Of a stretch of DNA of 64,000 bases, positions 11,701-21,039 are shown piece by piece. Location of the stretch: contig NC_067282.1 in the NCBI RefSeq assembly GCF_020740795.1, positions 42,933,290 through 42,997,289 of the forward strand, given 5' to 3'. Under the pieces are notes generated by a model. It was not told where the DNA came from and searched no databases. It saw only the letters and a list, made by a program, of their open reading frames with translations. This DNA comes from Apus apus (taxonomy: Eukaryota; Chordata; Aves; Apodiformes; Apodidae). The first letter of the stretch is position 1; each line of letters starts with the position of its first letter. Both the position numbers and the translations under genes were made by a program.

Positions 11701-14124
11701 CTCAGTAATGCTATAATTGATACTAACAGGAGTAAATTTATGTAATAAGCCCTCAACTGAAAAGGCAGCAAATCTAGGGGATAATTGCCACTTGATTTCC
11801 TCTACAGAAACAGTTAACAAAAAAAATTGACACCCTAGGTTTGTTCATGCAGATCCACTCATCTCTAAGAGATTATTAATAAAGGAGAAAAAGAGTTGGT
11901 TCTTCAAGTAGCATGATCTAATATAACTTAAGGCTTTATATTTTATAGAAGAAAACATAGCATGATAAATTTTTACTGGTATGTTTTCTTCAGTCATATT
12001 AATTTTACAGAAAATGTTTAGAGATTAACTATTAATAGAAAAAGACCTTGAATATTTTTTCTTTCAGAACACATAAAACATTACAGCAAAACAACTGAAA
12101 ACACAAGCTAAAGACTCTACTTTTATCACTGCAGATTTCAAACAGACACAACAGGTTTCTGATCTCTAACAAACAAGAAGTTTTTAGAACACACTTCTTC
12201 CAGGTAAAAGTCTAGAAGACTTAGCTTTAGAATTGAGCTTAACCTCCTCTTTTATTATGCCTAAAGCTTGCAGACAGGATCTTAGAAATATTTCCTCTTT
12301 ATTTTTTTAATTACAAAAATCAAGACAATAAATTAAGCAATTACAGGCCTTCTAAAAACATAAGACTAAGCTCAGATTTTCTTTTTTTGTGTACTGGGAG
12401 TTTCAAACTTTTGCCCTTTTCCTGCATCTGTTAATTTTGTACCAACATTTGATGTCAGTCACTTTCTAACTGGGCTATTAAGTTGAGGTGAAGGGAAAAA
12501 AAGAAAAGACACGAGGCAAAGTAAATTATTTTGTGCTTACCTAAATAGAAAGGAAATGATGTTAGCTATTTTTGCCAGGTCACCAACACTAATCTCAACC
12601 CCAGATGTTTGAATTCTCTGGAAAGAGAATTTTCAAATAATAATTACAAATATAACTAACAAATCATGCATTACTAAAAACCTCTTTTTATACATACACA
12701 CACCGCCAAAAAAATTTGACTTGGGGAATCTATCCTTTAAAACAGATACAGCTAATATATTAGTTTGTAAGTGTTAGTATACTAACTTACCTGACACAGT
12801 TCAGCTGCATTTACACCTGGGATCTTATGGTTCAGATGTTGAATTATGTGTTCACACTGAAAAGAAATTAAGTTCGAAAACATACTTACTGCATATTTTA
12901 ATTATACAAGACAAAGCTTGTTTGAATATTTGGAGATCACAAAACAAAGAAGAAAACAGATTAATGCAAAAATAGATAACAGGGGGATGCTTTAAAGGCA
13001 GAGTGAAGAATTAAGTTGTTGAAATTACACCAAATCCAAGAAAAGCAAATAAACTCAGCCAAGTATTTTAATTACTACCTCACTAGATAATTCTACACCA
13101 TTTTCATACTTATTCAACAGTCAACCTGTTCAAGAGTACACAACAGTAAACAAGCTGGCTCAGTATCTCATTTAAATAAAATGAAAAAATACATTTTAAC
13201 ATTATTCTATGAGAAAAACATACATTTAAAGCAATCCCCATTGCTTTTAAGGGGACAGGTCCACTTTACGAGTCATGTAAATCTCAGACACCACATAACT
13301 AAGATCCTTTTTGCAACGGAGAAAAAACAGAAAAGCTTGAACAAAAAGGTCTCTTAGAATCAGAGTGTCAGAAGTCCTTCCACATCCCAGTTACTGTCCA
13401 ACTTACCAATTCTGCAAAGAAGTCTTGTGGTATTAAACTAATCTTATCTGCTGCACCACCAACATCTGGAAAAAACACAAGCTGTAGTGACCAGAAGCAA
13501 ATCCTTGAAATGGTACAGCAGTAAATCTAATCTCCCTCTGAAGAATCCCTGCGTCATCATGCACGCATTTTACCTTAAGAGCAAGGATTTCTTTAAGGGA
13601 GTTCGCCTCCAATTGCATTAACCTAACCTGATCAGTCTCTGAAGCAAAGCCTGATAGAAGGGACCCCACCAGGCCCCAGAGTCTATGCAGCCTGGCAGCC
13701 CCGAGGAACTCCCGGGGCCCCGCGCAGCAGCACCCACACCGACTCCCTCACAGCTTCCCGGGACCCCGGGCACGCCCGCGGCTGCCCTCCGGCACCAGCA
13801 GCACGGGACCGCGGCTCCCCGCAAGCCAACGCCGCCTCCCGGCGCCGAAGCCCCCGGCCAGCCCGCGGACAGGCCGAGAGGCTCCCGCTGGCAACTCCCA
13901 CACGCTTCGCCTGCAGCCCCCGGGGACGGCTCCGCCGGGCGGCCTCCCGCTACACCCCCAGGCGGTGAGGGCGTCTCCCCCACACACACACCCTGCGGGA
14001 CCAGGAGGCCCCACGTCCCTTTCCGCTCCCCCCCCGCACCGCACCGGGGCCCGGCCCGGCCCGGCCCGGCCCGGCCCTCACCCAGCGCCGCCAGCGCCCG
14101 CCCCACCGCGGGGCCGCCCGCCAT
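8739..14124 (-). CDS. COMMD6: COMM domain-containing protein 6, complete CDS in seven exons
   Basis: COMMD proteins form the heteromeric ring of the CCC/Commander complex with CCDC22 and CCDC93, which acts in endosomal cargo recycling and has been linked to NF-kB control. Reading the minus strand, seven exons join in frame: 14124-14082, 13465-13407, 12856-12791, 12617-12541, 11282-11114, 9979-9827 and 8789-8739, each bounded by AG/GT. They give 205 codons. Residues about 1-138 form a helical N-terminal (HN-like) region. Residues about 139-205 are the COMM domain, with the KWKLG tryptophan motif, the run SSDTCRSLKYPYV, and the C-terminal NFFRQFKEMAAVLETV, all very close to human COMMD6 as I remember it. 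Human COMMD6 is only about 85 residues, essentially the COMM domain alone, so this copy has the fuller architecture typical of other COMMDs. The start was chosen because the ATG at 14124 lies in the CpG island, reads 14 codons to a GT donor and matches the phase of exon 2. The next gene, UCHL3, is divergent. Exon boundaries are inferred without transcript data. Confidence 0.93.
9827..9979 (-). CDS. COMMD6: COMMD6 coding exon 6 (main COMM domain exon)
   Basis: The exon is 153 nt (51 codons), phase 0, with acceptor ctttgcag and donor gtctgt. It encodes FVDMKWKLGVAMSSDTCRSL, then KYPYVTVTLKVADPSGQ, and ends TVPQFK. This is nearly the human COMMD6 core, which is the basis for the gene name. Confidence 0.95.
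11114..11282 (-). CDS. COMMD6: COMMD6 coding exon 5
   Basis: The exon is 169 nt, with acceptor tctgtag and donor gtaact. It encodes NNLSTEELMITLGNAVSTLP near its start and NEQGKSISVSEDARNVAAAG near its end, finishing in phase 0 with Gln. This is the HN-like region directly before the COMM domain. An internal ATG at 11245 lies inside this exon and is not the gene start. Confidence 0.9.
12541..12617 (-). CDS. COMMD6: COMMD6 coding exon 4
   Basis: The exon is 77 nt, with acceptor ttccag and donor gtaagc. It encodes RIQTSGVEISVGDLAKIANI and then SFLF after one more residue. It ends with two bases of a Ser codon that the first base of exon 5 completes. Confidence 0.88.
12791..12856 (-). CDS. COMMD6: COMMD6 coding exon 3
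   Basis: The exon is 66 nt, phase 0 on both sides, with acceptor tttcag and donor gtaagt. It encodes 22 residues beginning CEHIIQHLNHKIPG and ending AAELCQ, and lies in the N-terminal helical region. Confidence 0.88.
13407..13465 (-). CDS. COMMD6: COMMD6 coding exon 2
   Basis: The exon is 59 nt, with acceptor tccag and donor gtaagt. It completes the split Asp codon and then encodes VGGAADKISLIPQDFFAEL. The end phase is 0, matching exon 3. It belongs to the N-terminal helical region. Confidence 0.87.
14049..14077. repeat. (GGCCC)n short tandem repeat
   Basis: About five copies of the unit cccgg/ggccc lie end to end, a few bases inside COMMD6 intron 1 next to its 5' splice site. On the minus (transcribed) strand the repeat is rich in GGG runs and could form G-quadruplex or hairpin structure. 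Confidence 0.85.
14082..14124 (-). CDS. COMMD6: COMMD6 coding exon 1
   Basis: The exon starts with ATG (complement of 14122-14124) and encodes MAGGPAVGRALAAL plus the first base of an Asp codon. The donor is gtgagg, read on the minus strand from 14081. The phase (one base left over) fits exon 2. The exon is very GC-rich and sits in the CpG island. A different first exon cannot be excluded. Confidence 0.8.
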
Positions 14125-14420
14125 GGCGCCGCGCACCCGCCCGGGCCCGGCTTCCGCCGCACAGCGCCGGCCGGGCGCCCTGATTGGCTGCGGGCAACGC
14201 CGGGCCAGGAGCCTCGCTCTTATTGGCTGCCGGGCAGGGAGCATGCGCAGCTCTCCGCCGGGAGGGCGTGGGGCGGGGGGCTGTGGAGGTGCCGGGTCGG
14301 GTCACACCTGGCGCAGGTGCGCGGAGGGGCTGTGCTCTGCGCGGGTGTGTTGCGGAACCAGCCCAACACCTGCAGATAAACTGTGCAGCCCGTCATCTGC
14401 GCAGATGAACTCTCTTCGGT
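14125..14420 (-). promoter_or_regulatory. COMMD6: COMMD6 promoter region
   Basis: This GC-rich, CpG-dense DNA lies directly upstream of the COMMD6 ATG. Two CCAAT boxes appear as ATTGG on the plus strand at 14183-14187 and 14222-14226, about 60 and 100 bp upstream of the start codon. An NRF1-like palindrome, gcatgcgcag, is at 14241-14250. No TATA box was seen, as usual for a housekeeping CpG-island promoter. The transcription start was not determined. Confidence 0.65.
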
Positions 14421-15314
14421 TTAAGTGGAAAATGGCCACTGAGGGTAAAACTGCAGCTAGAACCGTGTTCGATAAGTTTTGCACACCAAATGTAGTGAAG
14501 TAAGTTTGGGCACGGCGTGGAGCCCTAAAACGCTGGTACTTCACCAGTTTCACCTTGTAAAAATAGCACATATTCTTAGATTTCTCTAGTGACCGGTTTC
14601 ACGTTTGCTTTTCCCTTTTTCTATATGGTGATGTTACAATCTCAGTAGATCTCTTAAAAGACTGTCACAGGGTAATAAAACATAACTTGTCACACAGCAG
14701 CAATTACTAGGTTAAAATTGTGCATTTTCAATAAATGTTAATGAAAACAAATCAGAAGATACTTCAGGGAAAGAGTAATTATTATGGAACATGGTGTGTG
14801 TTTATGAGCTTTATACACTTGAGATCTGTCTGATCCTGGCTTCTCCCCTTTAAAGTATCTAATTAAGTGTGCAAATGTTTCTGAGTAGTATGTATTTTAT
14901 GACCTCATGATTGTTGAAACACTAGCAATGTATGTACCGGTAAGATCTGTCATAGCAAGGACTTGATTTAACAACCTCTTTGCTCTTAAGTAACTCAATT
15001 ACATACTTTCTATTACATATTCTAAGAACTTTACTTACTATTTTATATTACAGTTTCTTAAGTCTCTTAGTAGTGCCTTTAGCACTACGACTAATGTTGT
15101 TACTTTTCATTCTTTCTCCAAGATGTGGAGATAGATGTGAAGTTGAGAATCTTGGTGGTTTGGTCACTACAGACCATTACAGAATAATTTGCTGAAATTT
15201 GGAGTTATTTGGGGGGTGTTTTCATCTACACATAAACATGCATTTAGTTCTTTGGATTTGGAACAGAAAGTGGCTGAAGTACGTACGGATTTTTAGCCTC
15301 TTTGCTCATTCACA
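14421..15314. other. Spacer upstream of COMMD6, no firm gene
   Basis: AT-rich unique sequence begins where the CpG island ends. The only notable element is a strong 5' splice-site match (gtaagt) at 14500 after a GC-rich stretch, which might be the first exon end of a divergent noncoding transcript. Otherwise nothing recognisable. Confidence 0.5.
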
Positions 15315-15825
15315 GAAATAAACAGTGTATCAGAAATAGCATGGCCAGCAGGGCAGGGCAGTAAATGTCCCCCACTACTCGGCCCTGGTGAGGCCACACC
15401 TCAAACACTGTGGTCAGTTTGGGGCCACTCACTACAAGAAGGACATTGAGGAGCTGGAGTGAGTCCTGAGAAGGGCAACAAAGCTGGTGAAGGTTCTAGA
15501 GCACAGGTCTTACAAAGAGTGTCTGAGGGAACTGGGCCTTAGTCCCAGGGCTCACTACAGCTACCTGAAGAGAGGTTGTGGTGAAGTGAGGGTTGGTCTC
15601 CTCCTAAGTAACAAGTGATGAGAGGAAATGGGGTCAAGTTATGTACTGGAACAGGTGACCCAGAGAGGTGGTGGAGGCCCCATCCCTGGAGACATTCAAG
15701 ATCAGGCTTGATGAGGCTCTGAACAACCTGATCTAGTAAAAAAGGTTCCTGCTCACTGCAGAGGGGGTTGGACTAGATGTTCTTTAAAAGTCCCTTCCAA
15801 TCCCACACATGCTATGGTTCTAAGT
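15315..15825 (+). mobile_element. CR1 LINE 3' fragment
   Basis: Degenerate CR1 ORF2 C-terminal region and 3' UTR. Recognisable blocks include gaggaaatggggtcaagtt, accccatccctggaga-like sequence and a tail with gttggactagatgttcttta and cccttccaatccca. Indels and stops are present throughout. The next CR1 tail follows immediately. Confidence 0.88.
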
Positions 15826-16005
15826 TGTGCCAGGGGAGGTTTAGATTGGCTACGGGAACAGGCTGCCCAGGGAAGTGGTTGAATCACCATCCCTGGATGT
15901 ATTTAAAAGTGTAGATGTGGTGCTTAAGGACATGGCAGTGCTACGTTAACAGTTGGACTTGATTTCAGAGGTCTTTTCCAACCCAAACAATTCTACCATT
16001 CTTTT
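15826..16005 (+). mobile_element. CR1 LINE 3' tail, second subfamily
   Basis: This contains aacaggctgcccagggaagt, the block caccatccctggatgtattt and gtagatgtggtgctt, and ends gtcttttccaacccaaacaa with ttctaccattct. The pattern belongs to a different CR1 subfamily from the copy just before it, so it is a separate insertion in the same orientation. Confidence 0.88.
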
Positions 16006-16362
16006 GAAAATTCTCTATGAAGCTCTTTGTGGCAGAGGTAGGTAGATGCAAACTATGATGGTGGCCTGACAGTACTCTTAGCTAGATAAGGATTGCACAC
16101 TTAATACGAGAAGACGCTTGGTGTAGAAACTGGGTAACAGAACTCATAAGGAGATGGGATTGCTGCCCCAGGTCTTTCTGGTTGTATGTAGGCTGTGGAG
16201 AGCTGAGGGCAGAAGCAGCCATGGGGGGCCGAGGCCAAGAAACGACAGGCACCTTCACTCTTAGCTTTTCTGAATTAACTTGAAAGAAGACGTAACACTA
16301 AGTCTGACATGTGTACATCCATATATATGTATATAAAATGTATATTACAGTGTATACAATAT

Positions 16363-16556
16363 GAATCACAGAACTTTTTGAGTTGGAAGGGACCTTGAAG
16401 ATCATCGAGTTCCAACCCCCCCTCCCACTAGAACAGGCTGCTCAGAGCCCCATCCAACCTGCCCTGGAACACCTCCAGGGATGAGGCATCCACAGCTTCT
16501 CTGGGCAGCCTGTTCCAGGGTCTCACCACCCTTACACTGAGGCATTTAGGAATATA
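16363..16556 (-). mobile_element. CR1 LINE 3' fragment
   Basis: The plus strand shows the reverse complement of the CR1 end: gaatcacagaac, gttggaagggaccttgaaga, ccacagcttctctgggcagc and ctgttccaggg. The copy is minus-oriented and 5'-truncated near 16556, where U2-like sequence begins. An AT-rich TA-type stretch lies at its 3' edge (16318-16362). Confidence 0.92.
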
Positions 16557-16562
16557 TTACAC

Positions 16563-16595
16563 CGTGCCTGATCCTAGCCAAAAGGCCAAGAAATG
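16563..16595 (-). other. U2 snRNA 5'-end-like fragment
   Basis: The minus strand reads ttcttggccttttggctagg followed by atcagg, close to the conserved U2 snRNA 5' segment (TTCTCGGCCTTTTGGCTAAG, then ATCAAG). Only about 30 nt resembles U2, so this is not a functional snRNA gene. On the minus strand it lies just 5' of the CR1 tail at 16556-16363. The similarity is from memory and could be partly chance. Confidence 0.5.
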
Positions 16596-16734
16596 GTTAT
16601 GTTGGTACGTCCGACATGGAAAGACACGAGGGGATTCGCAGCTTTACACGAGAAACGCTGATTTCAATTCGGTTCAACACATCGTTAATTTTCGGCAGGG
16701 TATTCGGAGACGCCCACCCCGTGTGTCCTTGCAG

Positions 16735-17560
16735 CTTCCAAGCCCTCCCAGCCGACGCGGGGGCCGCCCACGGCCACGGCTTTACGGCTCCGCCCGAACC
16801 CCTCCGTCCCGCCCCGCTCCGCGGCCACTCCCGTTCCTCCGGGGGTGCTTCCCGGGAGGCTGCCCGTACCTCCCCGCCGGCTGGCGGCTTGGGCTCACTG
16901 CCTTTCGGTTCAGAGGGGCACGGCCGTCCCCAGCGCCTGGCGCCGGCTCCCCACCCAGCCCCGGCTGCCGCCGAGGCTCCGGCGGGCGGCGGCGGGTTCC
17001 CCCGCAGAGCAGAGCACGCAGGCCCGGGCGGGAGGGCGGCTGTGGCCCAGGCACCACCCCTTGCCCCGCCGGGAGAGCCCATTGCCGGGGGAGCTGAGGC
17101 GGTGGGCAGAGGGCAGCCTGCCGGCCATCCTCGCCTGCGAGCGCACCCAGGAAGGCGTTCTTCCCAGGCGGTAGCGCCTCGGCTCGCCGCTGCGGAGCGG
17201 GGCAGCGGCGTGGGTGGAGAGGCTGTAGCGTTGGTTTCTCCTCCTCCTCCTCCGCCCCCCCCCGGAAAGCCTGGGTGGTGCGGCCCCGGGTCAGGGCGGA
17301 GGCGGCGGGAGGTGCCGTCCGTGCCGCGCGGCGAGTGCAGCCCCGGCGGGGAGCGGGAGCCGGAGCCGCCCCGGCAGCAGCGCGATGGAGCCGCACCGCT
17401 GGCTGCCCCTGGAGGCCAACCCCGACGTGAGTGCCCGCGCTGCGCGGGGGGCGCGGCGGAGATGGGGTGGGGGAGCTGCTGGCGGAAGGGAGGGAGGATG
17501 GCGGAGGGGAGAGGGCTCGGCACGCCCCGGGCTCGGCATGGCGGGCTGAGGGGTGGCTGG
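16735..17560. promoter_or_regulatory. UCHL3: CpG island and promoter of UCHL3
   Basis: CpG-dense, GC-rich DNA covers the region upstream of UCHL3, its first exon and the short intron 1. It includes a pyrimidine tract of CTC repeats and a C run at 17239-17268, and GGCGG/GGGCGG-like Sp1-type motifs near 17290-17310. No TATA box was seen. Open frames on both strands within the island are treated as compositional. Confidence 0.8.
17385..17426 (+). CDS. UCHL3: UCHL3 coding exon 1
   Basis: The exon encodes [14 protein letters not shown] in the CpG island and ends in phase 0 at donor gtgagt. Intron 1 is only 218 nt. Confidence 0.95.
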
Positions 17561-20500
17561 TGCGGGCAGGGGACGGAGCAGGTCTTGGGGGGCGCGGGTG
17601 GAACCGGAGTGCTAACTTCCCGCTGTTTTCTGCTTTCTTTTCAGGTCACGAATCAGGTAAGCAGCTCTGATTTGAGGCAGCTCCCAGTCTCCCTGCAGCT
17701 TCAGGCCCATCTCCTTGCATTTTCATGTAGTAGAGGCTCCTGCTTCTCCAGCGAGAGCGACCTCTTCCTCCCGCGCGGGTGTCTGCGCTCCGCCCTCTGA
17801 TGTTGGATCCACCTGAAAGCTTTTCTGAAACCTCTTGAGTCCCGTAGTGTCATGGAGACGTGTTATATGGAAAGAAAAAGCTAAACAGTAATACAAAAAA
17901 ATAGGTGTATTCTGGCTTTTAACGTAGCATAATCTCTGATGCATTTCAAGTTGGGTTTTAATTAGTGGTTGTTATATGGTTACACATAATGTGTGCCAGT
18001 TCTGGGCCTGTACATTATGGCTCTGTGCATTTCTGTGGATCTGCTTACATCACTCTGTTGCAATCTTTTTTTCTTTGGCTGACCATAAGAAATAGTGTCA
18101 TTTTACCGTATTTGTGCTTTGCTGCTTATTCTTGACAATATCTGTACGGTTTGTTGTTGCTGGTTTTGTTAGTGTAGTAGAGTCCACGCTAAAGAAGCTT
18201 GTTCTAGTCCACAAAACACTGTAAGCACGAGGTAAACTCTTATCTGAAAGGAAATCACATACACTCCAGAGCTGCATCGTGTTCTCAGGGATAGTTTTGA
18301 GTGTCTTTAACAAGCATTAGAGGTGAGATGTTGATCCCAGCAGGCCTGTTGATAATGCTAAGGATGGTGTTTAAGCCAAAAGACTCTGAAGCTTTGAGCA
18401 ATAAGATAGCATTCTTAAAACTATATTGCGGAAGTATTTTGAAAGTTAGGAATTTCAGTGTGTGAAGGATGTATTTATTTTGTTGCTGCTGTGATATACT
18501 AACTGAATCTGCAGGAGAGTGAAGGGTTGTTTGATTCTGGGTCATTCTGTACCTGGCTTTATACTTTCCTAGGAGAAATAATGTTACAGTTCTTGCATTA
18601 TTGCTGCTGTGGATGATTTTGAGAAGTTTTTAATTGCAGTCCTGAGTTAAAATTAACAACCTTTCCTGCAAGCTGTTCTTGAATGTGCGCTACAATTTGG
18701 TTTTTAATTTTGAAATTCAGAGGCTAAATTTCAGTTTGGAAGAAAATACCTGTGAATAAATGACTAGTATAATTTCAAATTCTCCAAGTTCTTCTCACTT
18801 TTGAGATGTTAACATCAGCTCACCATAGTACAAATAAAGTCCTGTCAGCTGTAAAGTAGAAATTGAGGAGGATAAACTAGTGACTTTATCTTTTATGTTT
18901 ATGTTATATGGAGAAAATCCTAGAAGAACATTAAATGAACAGTTCTCAGTGTGTTCAAAATCTGTCTCTTTTGCCTGTTGGCTTTGTATTAATGATACCT
19001 ATCAATTTTGGATGATGAGGGATTATAGGAACTTTAACTTCACAAGGAATTTCTTGTTAAGATTTCTGTACAGAAAAGGCCTCTTGAGACCAGTTAGACT
19101 TTCTCCATCACTGTATTTTGCCAATCTTAACTGAGCAGTGGTTGTTGTTGTTATGTAGGTCTAGAGGTGTATATATAAGAAAAAAAAAAGGAAAAAATAG
19201 TCAGTGTTGCATCTGAATACACCTTGCATTATTAGTCATTGTTCTTTTAATCTCAATACAGTGGTAAGCTCTATCACAGGACTGTTAGTCACTTGTTACT
19301 CACATCCTGCTTATGTTTAAAACAACAATAATAGTAATTAGAGATTCGAATGCAAATTCATTTTCAAAAAATTCCTGTTAATTGCTAGTACAGTCTTTTT
19401 TTTTTTTTTTTGGTGATACTCTCTTCTGTACGCTGTAAAATACTCTAGAATTCTTCAGGATTTTAAAAAAGCAACCCAATAGCGTGCCCCGAATAGCTGA
19501 AATATATGTGTTTAGTAGTAGTTTAATACATGTTATCTCTCTACGTAGACATATAGCCATATGTTTCTTGGTGGGTTGGGTGGTTTTGCTACTTGTTTTT
19601 TATGTTGTCTTTACTTTAGTCCAAGTCTATCCTTGTAACATACTACATCTGTTAATGTTATTTCTAGGTATGGTAGTGGACTCTTTAAAGCAAAACATAT
19701 TCCAGTCACCTGTAAGATTCATGGATTCTCAAGTGTTAGATTGTATTCAGAACTGTCATTAGGATTTAACAAATGCTTAGCCTGTTTTGGTGATTGTACC
19801 AATCATTCCTTTTCTCAGTAGCAGCTAGAAAGGAAATGTAGTAAATGCAGGTTCATTTGCTTTTAATGTGGTTTTTACCATACTGTGTGCTCTCTTAAGG
19901 TTTGAAATGTATGTTGTAAATTTGAAACAATTTCAATTTTTGTGGTAGAAATTCAGATCATAAAGGAGAACTGCTATTTCTCAGTTATAGTGTATGTGAC
20001 CTCTTGAAAGTTTTTCTCAATCTGAAAGCATTTATGTTATAATAGATGAATTTTGAAATCCTTGGTATATGTAGAACCTCTCTTTATGTAAAATGTGTTA
20101 GAAATGTTGGATGGTTCAGAAACTGGCTGGTGAGGATAAACAGGAATATTCTTTCTTAGCTTTAAAGATCTCCAGTAGCAATGATTCATTCAGAATACCA
20201 CAGCCACTTATCTGTAGTGGTATTTTTGAGAGAGAAGTCAGCATAGTTAAATGTACCATACAGTGCTAGTTGAATTGCCACAATACTTTTTTATTTTTCC
20301 TCCTCCACTTCTCCAGTCTGATAGAATGAATTGTTAGGCCACGTCTGATCCAGAAAGGACTGATGATTCAGCATTTACAAAGCTTCACTTTGTATACCAG
20401 TCATGACAGGGAATGTTTTTTTCTTCAACCTTCAGATGGTGGCCCAAGGTACTACCCTTCCCCCACTAATAGGAGAGAGGAAGCAAGAAAATACGGTTAA

Positions 20501-21003
20501 TCTGTCAAGTGCTCACCAGATGGTGTTTGGCTGTGTATCTTGTTCTCCACTTCTTCTACCACCAAAAAAAATACATCAGACTGCATAGAAATTTTTGGAG
20601 TGAAAAGATCAGAAACAAGCTGATTGTTCTTCATCATGATGTCGCTTCAGTCTGGCTTGCAACCCACTATTAATTCCCTAGCAAACACAGATAAATGAAA
20701 AAGTAGTATCGGTGGTTATCTTTCTTGATCTCCCATGATCTCTCTTACCTTTCTTCATCTCACACATTGGAAGAAACATACTTACTTCCTAGATAAGGTA
20801 TGCTGCCGACCCTTGCATTCATTGTATCCAGCTAAGGAGGGAGTAATTGACTCTATCTGTGAAGCTCAAGTACTGTCTTCACGTAGCTCGGAGTTAAACC
20901 ATTGAGAGTTGGCTGTGGCTTGGGTTTCTCCGGCCACATAGGGCTTACTTTCTGGTTCTTAGTTAACTGCCACAATTATATTTCAGGCCTTTGATCCTAC
21001 TTT

Positions 21004-21039
<36 letters not shown>

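Larger units (their letters stand above)
8790..14081 (-). other. COMMD6: COMMD6 introns (six)
   Basis: The introns, read on the minus strand, lie at 14081-13466, 13406-12857, 12790-12618, 12540-11283, 11113-9980 and 9826-8790. All are short (0.17-1.3 kb) and AT-rich apart from the GC-rich start of intron 1. I see no CR1 copy, RNA gene or other coding sequence inside them. Intron 1 begins with a GGCCC-type repeat, listed separately. Confidence 0.8.
13680..14420. promoter_or_regulatory. CpG island at COMMD6 5' end
   Basis: A sharp change from AT-rich flanks to very GC-rich sequence with many CG dinucleotides. It covers COMMD6 exon 1, the start of intron 1 and the promoter. Long open frames here on both strands come from stop-codon-poor GC-rich sequence and are not taken as genes. 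Confidence 0.85.

Noticed and set aside
13618-14503. Long open frames on both strands across the COMMD6 CpG island (up to 272 codons)
   Set aside because: GC-rich sequence has few stop codons. The frames overlap on both strands and show only Pro/Ala/Gly/Arg-rich composition; only the 43-nt COMMD6 exon 1 is supported by phase and splicing.
16564-17800. Open frames of 177-394 codons around UCHL3 exon 1
   Set aside because: Compositional frames in a CpG island, not conserved in type. The real UCHL3 frame enters at 17385 and leaves at the donor at 17427.
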